From an uncultured Burkholderiales bacterium (GTDB lineage: Bacteria; Pseudomonadota; Gammaproteobacteria; Burkholderiales; Burkholderiaceae_C), in contig CAIQBO010000042.1 of assembly GCA_903870145.1 (NCBI GenBank), positions 1-32,693 of the forward strand: 32,693 nt of DNA, written 5' to 3'. How positions within the stretch are numbered: position 1 is the stretch's first letter; the number at the start of each line of letters is the position of its first letter. Under the pieces are notes generated by a model that saw only the letters and a program-made list of their open reading frames with translations, did not search any database and was not told the DNA's origin. Both the position numbers and the translations under genes were made by a program. This document shows positions 14,444 through 19,376 of the stretch, piece by piece.

Positions 14444-14727
14444 GCCGCCCCATTCGCAAAGCCGTGGCACTGGCCTATGGCAACCACCCCGTGCCCGTGG
14501 TCACCGCCAAAGGTGACGACGACCTGGCCTACCGCATGATCGAGGAAGCGCGCAAACAAGGCGTTTTCATCTCAGAAGACCCCCAGTTGCTGGCACTTCT
14601 GAGCCGTTTGAATGTAGAAGACGAAATTCCGCGTGAGCTCTATACCGCCGTGGCGGTGGTTTTATCGTGGGTGTATTGGCTCAAGGGCATGCGCCCGGGC
14701 GACGAAAAAGAGGCTCAAACCTCTTGA
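14440..14727 (+). CDS. FlhB C-terminal-domain protein (FhlB/FlhX type)
   Basis: This 95-residue protein equals the cytoplasmic part of FlhB after the cleavage site. It runs RKAVALAYG...VPVVTAKGDDDLAYRMIEEARKQGVFISEDPQLLALLSRLNVEDEIPRELYTAVAVVLSWVYWL, which aligns block by block with residues ~272-355 of FlhB in this window. It lacks membrane helices and the NPxH motif. Stand-alone versions are known in other flagellates and in some can substitute for the cleaved FlhB C-fragment. ATG 14440 overlaps the stop of the FliK-like gene. The 3' end overlaps the convergent flgN by 13 bases. Confidence 0.88.
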   Translation: MSRPIRKAVALAYGNHPVPVVTAKGDDDLAYRMIEEARKQGVFISEDPQLLALLSRLNVEDEIPRELYTAVAVVLSWVYWLKGMRPGDEKEAQTS

Positions 14728-15095
14728 TAACCACGCCCTTTGCTAAAGCGTGCGACTTGCCCCAAACGGTCATAAACCTCGACAGGGCTGCCCGACTCGC
14801 CTGTACGCAGGCTGTGCAAGGTGCCGCGTATGGCGTCCAGTTTGCGCTCGATCAGCACGGCGTTGCGCCGGTGCAGGTCGCGGCAATCGATCAACAATTC
14901 ACGCAATTCTTCCCATTCGGGCAAGTTTTGCAAATCTTCTGCAGAAGGGCACGCCGAGGCCAAAGCGGTCAATAAATCATTTTTTCCAGGTTGCAAGGCC
15001 TCAAACTGGTCCAGCTGTTGGCTTTTGAGTGCTTCAAACTCTAAAGCCAGCAGCTGGGCCAGCTGAGATCCCAGTGAAAGTGCAGACTCACTCAC
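14715..15095 (-). CDS. flgN: Flagellar export chaperone FlgN
   Basis: FlgN is the cytoplasmic chaperone that keeps the hook-junction proteins FlgK and FlgL unfolded and delivers them to the export gate. The 126-residue product is helical throughout. It has the FlgN pattern LLALEFEALKSQQLDQFEAL near the N-terminus, LLDCRDLHRRNAVLIERKL in variant form in the middle, and a final VYDRLGQ motif (residues ~106-112) like the conserved 'tYd..G' of the family. It starts inside the end of flgM with an 8-base overlap, so the two are translationally coupled. FlgK and FlgL, its clients, are encoded 11-14 kb downstream. Confidence 0.92.
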   Translation of the reverse strand: MSESALSLGSQLAQLLALEFEALKSQQLDQFEALQPGKNDLLTALASACPSAEDLQNLPEWEELRELLIDCRDLHRRNAVLIERKLDAIRGTLHSLRTGESGSPVEVYDRLGQVARFSKGRGYQEV

Positions 15096-15402
15096 TGATC
15101 ATTTGCTCAATAGCATAGAAGCTCTCGGCAATGCGCCGCGGATCCAATGGGTACTGACCATCGTGAATGGCTTGCTTGATGGAGGCCACTTTAGATTGGT
15201 CAAAGCTGGGCTCAGCCATGGCACGGCTTGCCACATTGCTCAGCAGCACTTCGTCGGGGCCGGGTGCACGCGCGCTGGGGCCGGCGGGCGCTGCAGCAGG
15301 CGCATCAAGCTTGGTCGATTTGCGCTCCGTTTTTTCCAAAGCGCTGCGCAGACCAGGGTCTGATTGGGCTCGCTGACCATAATTGTTGATGGCATCAGTC
15401 AT
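15088..15402 (-). CDS. flgM: Anti-sigma-28 factor FlgM
   Basis: FlgM binds FliA (sigma-28) until the hook is complete and is then exported, releasing late gene expression. The 104-residue product has a disordered N-terminal half rich in Ala and Pro. The C-terminal FliA-binding region contains VASIKQAIHDGQYPLDPRRIAESFYAIE, the classic 'v..ik.aI..G.Y.vd...iA..ll' motif. A FliA-type promoter is located 59 bases upstream, the feedback arrangement known from enterobacteria. The gene overlaps flgN by 8 bases. Confidence 0.95.
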   Translation of the reverse strand: MTDAINNYGQRAQSDPGLRSALEKTERKSTKLDAPAAAPAGPSARAPGPDEVLLSNVASRAMAEPSFDQSKVASIKQAIHDGQYPLDPRRIAESFYAIEQMISE

Positions 15403-15460
15403 AGAGATCTCTCTTTCTTCGTTCCGTCTACCGGCCTACTTAGGAGGGTTGACATGCTCA

Positions 15461-15487
15461 GTATCGTCAGCATATTCTAGAACTTGA
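15461..15487 (-). promoter_or_regulatory. FliA (sigma-28) promoter of flgM-flgN
   Basis: On the minus strand, TCAAGTTC (15487-15480), 11 bases, then GACGATAC (15468-15461). Each box matches six of eight consensus positions with the exact 11-base spacing. It lies in the 99-base flgA-flgM gap on the correct strand. The ACTGAGC that follows GACGAT is shared with the flgP-like promoter. Confidence 0.75.
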
Positions 15488-15501
15488 GCGTATTTTTTCA
15501 A

Positions 15502-16320
15502 TTAAATACCTTTTGCCGCATTGGCACCAGTCACCACACCTGTGACCAAGCGCCCGGTTTCTGGGTTTTTAAGGCGAACTTGCTCGCCCAAACGCCCGTC
15601 TTGCATGGCCTCCATGCTCACAGTGACCTGAAATCCAGCGCCAGCGCCCATTGTCAACATGACCGATTGGCCTTGTTTGACCAACACCGCCCGGCGGATG
15701 TCTGAGCTGCGCATGGGCTGTCCAGCAGGCACGTCTCTGACCAACTCGGCTTGCTGTGCATCTTTGACCGTGCTGAGCCAACTGCTGTCTATGGGGCCGC
15801 TTGGGGCTGGCTTTTCTTCAAGCATATCAGCTTGCACCAGCGTGCCGCGCTGCAACAACCGTTTGGTCACCACCACATTTCGGGCAGGGGCCGCAGTTGC
15901 GGCGCCGCCAGGCCCCGTCGCTACAGCGCCAGGCGCCGCATTGGAAGGAGCACCAGGCGCCGGCGCGGAGGTTTGGGCCACCACCACCGGCAAAGTCACT
16001 TGTAAATAAAGCTGCCAAGCCGGCTCTGCGCAGCGCACGCGCACCGTGCCTTTGGATGAAAACGGGTGGTCAACCTGCAAGGCTTTGTTGCAATGCTGGA
16101 CTTGAAGGCGAGCGTCCAAAGGGGCAATCACCACCTCCGCTGCCTTGACGCCATGGGTTTGCCCCAGCCACTCGCGCACTTGGGACGCCATGGTCTCTGA
16201 CGTGGCGGAGCCCGACTGCGCCAAAGCAGGCAAAGCCCAAAAAGCGCTCACAAGCGCTAGGCACACTATTTGCAACCAACTTGTCGCAGGTGTTGAAGTT
16301 TTGACACTGAAAGTAAACAT
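15502..16320 (-). CDS. flgA: Flagellar P-ring assembly chaperone FlgA
   Basis: FlgA is the periplasmic chaperone for FlgI during P-ring formation. The 272-residue product has a signal peptide (WLQIVCLALVSAFWALPALAQ). After an N-terminal domain it has a Pro/Ala-rich stretch (~residues 115-145) and the C-terminal SAF domain. Diagnostic segments are VVTKRLLQRGTLVQADML, RDVPAGQPMRSSDIRRAVLVKQGQ, and GRLGEQVRLKNPETGRLVTGVV. ATG 16320 is chosen for the signal peptide; the open frame continues 43 codons further upstream but into non-secretory sequence. A sigma-54-like promoter is immediately upstream. The Ala/Pro-rich insert is longer than in many FlgA proteins. Confidence 0.93.
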   Translation of the reverse strand: MFTFSVKTSTPATSWLQIVCLALVSAFWALPALAQSGSATSETMASQVREWLGQTHGVKAAEVVIAPLDARLQVQHCNKALQVDHPFSSKGTVRVRCAEPAWQLYLQVTLPVVVAQTSAPAPGAPSNAAPGAVATGPGGAATAAPARNVVVTKRLLQRGTLVQADMLEEKPAPSGPIDSSWLSTVKDAQQAELVRDVPAGQPMRSSDIRRAVLVKQGQSVMLTMGAGAGFQVTVSMEAMQDGRLGEQVRLKNPETGRLVTGVVTGANAAKGI

Positions 16321-16331
16321 GTGAGTACTTC

Positions 16332-16347
16332 TGCAATAAAGATGCCA
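16332..16347 (-). promoter_or_regulatory. Candidate sigma-54 promoter of flgA
   Basis: On the minus strand, TGGCATCTTTATTGCA reads from 16347 to 16332. The GG (-24) and GC (-12) doublets are exactly ten bases apart, and TGGCA and TTGCA match consensus. The predicted start is at about 16321, one base before the flgA ATG, so the transcript would be nearly leaderless or the annotated flgA start is too early. Confidence 0.55.
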
Positions 16348-16389
16348 AAGCCAAATTAAAAGTTCAGTTTCGCGAAAAAGTGCCCTACC

Positions 16390-17553
16390 ATGAAAATTGA
16401 CACGCCCAGCCTGACTCCCAGTTTGAATGCCACTGCAGCAAGTGCCCATTCCAATACACAGCCCGCGCCCAGCTCAGACTTTGCCAATGTCTGGGAACAA
16501 GCGCAAGCGCCTGACAATGGCTCAGCAAAAGCTCCAGCCCCATCTTCTGCCGCGCCCCAAGCACCAACACCGTCTGCCACCCGCACCACACGCTCTGGCG
16601 ACACCTTGATAGGCATTGTGCGCGATGAAGCCAAGTCACGTGGCATTTCTTTGAGTGGCTCGCAAGAATACAAATTGGCCATGACCCTGGCCTCAAGCAA
16701 CGGCATTGCCAACCCGAATCAAATTGCCACAGGCAAACAATTGCAACTGGGCCAACTCAGCGCCCTCCTGGCCGCCCCCTCTTCCTACGGCAGCACCAGC
16801 GTAGCGGGCAGCAAGCCGCCCAGTCCAACGGCCAACGTATTACAAAGCACCCCGGCCGCGCAAGCCCTGCAAACCAACAAAGCCATGGCCACGCAGCAAG
16901 CGCAGGCCAGCAAGCCAGCAAGCCAGCACCCCGTGCTGGCACAAACTTTGGACCGCGCCGTGGCGCGCGGCTTTATTCCGGGCAACGAAAAGCAAGACGT
17001 TTACAACAAAGTCTTGCAAGTTTCCTCGAAGCACCGCTTTGCCCCTGATGACTTTGCTCGCCTGACCCTCATGGAGAGCGACGGCATGAACCCCCAGGCG
17101 TCGAACCAGCGTTGCCACGGCATCATTCAATTTTGCGACGGGCCAGACCGCGGCGCTGCAGGCGTAGGCTTTGGCGAAAAGCCCAAAGCCATCTTGGGCC
17201 TGAGTGTTTACCAGCAACTGCACTTGGTGGACACCTATTTTGACAAAGTGGGCCTGAAAAAATCGGGCCCCATTCCCTTAGACGAGCTTTATTTGTCCGT
17301 GCTGCAGCCCGCAGCGCGCACAGAAACCCGCAGCGAAGCGCCACTGGGCATTCCAGGCAAGCAAGCCAGCAAGCTCTACGAGGGCAGCGATAACCAAGCG
17401 CCCATGACGCGATCCTCGATTGTTCAAGGTTTGATGCAAAACACCATGGACCGGCTGGGCAGCAACAGCAACACTTCCCCGCGCGGGCGCTTGCAGTCAC
17501 AAAAAACGGCGGACTATGAGTCGCTTGAACCCCGCCGCACATGGCAGCGCTGA
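16390..17553 (+). CDS. LysM plus lytic-transglycosylase-like protein, no signal peptide
   Basis: The 387-residue product is probably a peptidoglycan hydrolase or binding protein. The N-terminus (MKIDTPSLTPSLNATAAS) is Ser/Ala-rich with no Sec signal. A LysM domain lies at ~65-122 (TRSGDTLIGIVRDEA ... ASSNGIANPNQIATGKQLQL). After an Ala/Gln linker, a transglycosylase-like domain (~175-320) has LTLMESDGMNPQAS with candidate catalytic Glu229, then GIIQFCDGP and YQQLHLVDTYFDKVG, as in phage-type SLT domains. It is divergent from flgA and lies just before the flgB operon, whose FlgJ lacks a hydrolase domain. It could do the wall-cutting job and might leave through the flagellar export system, since it has no Sec signal; both are inference. 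The family is reasonably sure and the function is not shown. Confidence 0.75.
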   Translation: MKIDTPSLTPSLNATAASAHSNTQPAPSSDFANVWEQAQAPDNGSAKAPAPSSAAPQAPTPSATRTTRSGDTLIGIVRDEAKSRGISLSGSQEYKLAMTLASSNGIANPNQIATGKQLQLGQLSALLAAPSSYGSTSVAGSKPPSPTANVLQSTPAAQALQTNKAMATQQAQASKPASQHPVLAQTLDRAVARGFIPGNEKQDVYNKVLQVSSKHRFAPDDFARLTLMESDGMNPQASNQRCHGIIQFCDGPDRGAAGVGFGEKPKAILGLSVYQQLHLVDTYFDKVGLKKSGPIPLDELYLSVLQPAARTETRSEAPLGIPGKQASKLYEGSDNQAPMTRSSIVQGLMQNTMDRLGSNSNTSPRGRLQSQKTADYESLEPRRTWQR

Positions 17554-17584
17554 GCGGCAAACCAAGCGGCAAGACATTGCCGCT
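17553..17584. promoter_or_regulatory. Putative operator/enhancer upstream of flgB (AGCGGCAA array)
   Basis: AGCGGCAA occurs at 17553 and 17565, and its reverse complement TTGCCGCT starts at 17577, so the three half-sites start exactly 12 bases apart. The last two form a perfect palindrome, AGCGGCAA-GACA-TTGCCGCT. It is centred about 95-100 bases before the predicted flgB start, where sigma-54 activators usually bind. The same palindrome core occurs upstream of flaG. With no T-run after it, it is a poor terminator for the preceding gene. Confidence 0.6.
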
Positions 17585-17642
17585 GCGCAGACCTGCACAG
17601 CCCAAACGTCAAAAAAAACCTGCAAAACCGGCAACAAAAACA

Positions 17643-17658
17643 TGGCACGGGTTTTGCA
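17643..17658 (+). promoter_or_regulatory. Sigma-54 promoter of the flgB operon
   Basis: TGGCACGGGTTTTGCA is a perfect match to the sigma-54 core TGGCACG-N4-TTGCA, with GG at 17644-17645 and GC at 17656-17657, ten bases apart. Transcription should start near 17669, leaving a ~68-base leader before flgB. It would drive flgBCDEFGHIJ and perhaps flgKL. Confidence 0.9.
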
Positions 17659-17736
17659 ATCGACTTAACACAAGCGTACTTGAGTGCGCCACGTGTCGGA
17701 TAACCGGCAAAGAGCAAAGCGAAGAAAGGCCCGTAT

Positions 17737-18120
17737 ATGAACATGATCGACAACGCCTTGGGCGTGCATGCACAAGCCCTTGGAGTGCGCAGTCAGCGCA
17801 TGGAAGTACTCGCACGCAACATTGCCAACGGCGACACCCCTAACTTCAAAGCACGTGATGTTGATTTCAAAACCGTCTTGAGCAGCGCCCAAGAAAGTGC
17901 GCTGCAAACGACCAACCGCCAGCACATCAACCGCGCTGACCCAGACACCCCTGACGGTATGTTGTACCGCATACCTTTTGACGTTGCATTTGACGGCAAC
18001 ACCGTTGAGATGAACGTTGAACAAGCCAAGTTCGGTGAAGCTGCTGCGGACTACCAAGCCACATTGAACATCCTGGAAAACCGCATCAGCGGTATCCGTC
18101 ATGCCCTGCGCGGAGATTAA
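17737..18120 (+). CDS. flgB: Flagellar proximal rod protein FlgB
   Basis: FlgB is the proximal rod subunit at the MS-ring end. The 127-residue product has the expected length. It has the N-terminal rod signature RSQRMEVLARNIANGDTPNFKARDVDF and the C-terminal YQATLNILENRISGIRHAL helix typical of rod and hook axial proteins. It is the first gene after the sigma-54 promoter. flgC follows five bases after its stop. Confidence 0.96.
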   Translation: MNMIDNALGVHAQALGVRSQRMEVLARNIANGDTPNFKARDVDFKTVLSSAQESALQTTNRQHINRADPDTPDGMLYRIPFDVAFDGNTVEMNVEQAKFGEAAADYQATLNILENRISGIRHALRGD

Positions 18121-18125
18121 TCATC

Positions 18126-18548
18126 ATGTCATTGCAAAGTATTTTTAACGTTGCGGGCTCTGCGCTGAATGCGCAAACCACGCGCATGAACACCACGGCC
18201 TCCAACTTGGCCAATGCGGCCACGGTGGGCGGCTCCGATGGCAACGCCTACCGTGCCAAGCGCGCAGTTTTCAAATCCATTTTGGACGACCAACTGCATG
18301 TGACAAACCCCAACACCGGTGGCGTCAAAGTAGAAAAGTTGATGGACGACCCAGCCCCCATTCGAAAAATGTCAGAGCCTGGCAACCCCATGGCCGACAA
18401 AGAAGGCTACATCTATTTGTCCAACGTGAACGAGATGACCGAAATGGTGGAAATGATGTCCGCTTCGCGCTCCTATCAAAACAACGTGGAGGTGGTCAAC
18501 ACCGCACGCCAATTGATGATGCGCACCATCGACATCCTCAAAAACTAA
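18126..18548 (+). CDS. flgC: Flagellar proximal rod protein FlgC
   Basis: FlgC is a proximal rod subunit. The 140-residue product has the N-terminal axial motif LNAQTTRMNTTASNLANAATVGG, the conserved YVxxSNVNxxxEMVEMM-type segment (here YIYLSNVNEMTEMVEMMSAS), and RSYQNNVEVVNTARQLMMRTIDI at the C-terminus. It is normal in length and order (flgB-flgC-flgD). Confidence 0.97.
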   Translation: MSLQSIFNVAGSALNAQTTRMNTTASNLANAATVGGSDGNAYRAKRAVFKSILDDQLHVTNPNTGGVKVEKLMDDPAPIRKMSEPGNPMADKEGYIYLSNVNEMTEMVEMMSASRSYQNNVEVVNTARQLMMRTIDILKN

Positions 18549-18571
18549 ACCTGCATTGAGAAATTTTCACC

Positions 18572-19309
18572 ATGATGAACTTGTCAACCAATAACAGTTT
18601 GAGCTCTGCCGCCAACACGGTCAATGCAGGCGCGAGCATGAAAGCACCGGCCGGTATCAAAACCACGGTCGATGCAGCCAACGAAGCCTTGACCGCCAAT
18701 GCCAGCAAAAGCGGCATGGGCCAAAAAGATTTTTTGACACTTTTCACCACACAGCTCAAGTGCCAGGACCCGCTGGACCCCGTCAAGAATGAAGCCTTTG
18801 TGGCGCAGCTGGCGCAGTTCTCGCAACTCGAAGCGACCACTTCGATGTCAGAGACATTGAAAACTTTTGTCGACAGCATGTCAGGTGAGCGCATGATGAG
18901 CAGCACCAACATGATTGGCAAAACCGTTGCTGTGCCCGATGCCCCTGCGATCTTGAGCGGCGGCAAACCCGCACAAGGCGTGGTCAATTTGCCCACTGGC
19001 GCAGAAGGCGTCAAATTTCAGGTGTACAACGACAAAGGCCAATTGGTGGCCACTCAAATCATGGGCGCTCAAAGCATTGGCGACATGCCATGGGTGTGGG
19101 ACGGCTCGAACGACACGGGCAACATTTTGCCCGACGGCAACTACTTCTTCAAAGCCACTGTGGTCAGCCAAGGCAAGACCACCAACCCATCTGTCAGTGT
19201 TTTGTCAACCGTCACAGGCGTGAGCCAAGCATCAGACAAAACCATCTTGCTTGAAGTGGCAGGCGGCAAAAACGTCAAGCTCACCGATGTGCAGCGAATT
19301 GGCAGCTAA
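18572..19309 (+). CDS. flgD: Hook-cap (hook assembly) protein FlgD
   Basis: FlgD forms the cap under which hook subunits fold, and is shed later. The 245-residue product contains the conserved export/assembly segment GQKDFLTLFTTQLKCQDPLDPVKNEAFVAQLAQFSQLE (~residues 49-85). A FlgD Ig-like/tudor domain follows with GVKFQVYNDKGQLV and PWVWDGSNDTGNILPDGNYFF. Two adjacent ATGs (18572 and 18575) are equally possible. The QDP-core Cys (LKCQDP) replaces the more common Lys-Asn in 'LKNQDP'. Confidence 0.96.
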   Translation: MMNLSTNNSLSSAANTVNAGASMKAPAGIKTTVDAANEALTANASKSGMGQKDFLTLFTTQLKCQDPLDPVKNEAFVAQLAQFSQLEATTSMSETLKTFVDSMSGERMMSSTNMIGKTVAVPDAPAILSGGKPAQGVVNLPTGAEGVKFQVYNDKGQLVATQIMGAQSIGDMPWVWDGSNDTGNILPDGNYFFKATVVSQGKTTNPSVSVLSTVTGVSQASDKTILLEVAGGKNVKLTDVQRIGS

Positions 19310-19376
19310 GCCACTTAGATCACTTCAAAACCGTTTAGAAAACTTTTAACACAAGCGCCCTCAGGAGTTTTACACC

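Noticed and set aside
17565..17584. Palindrome after the LysM/transglycosylase gene as an intrinsic terminator
   Set aside because: The stem is good, but no T-run follows, and the same half-site array recurs upstream of flaG, so an operator is more likely.
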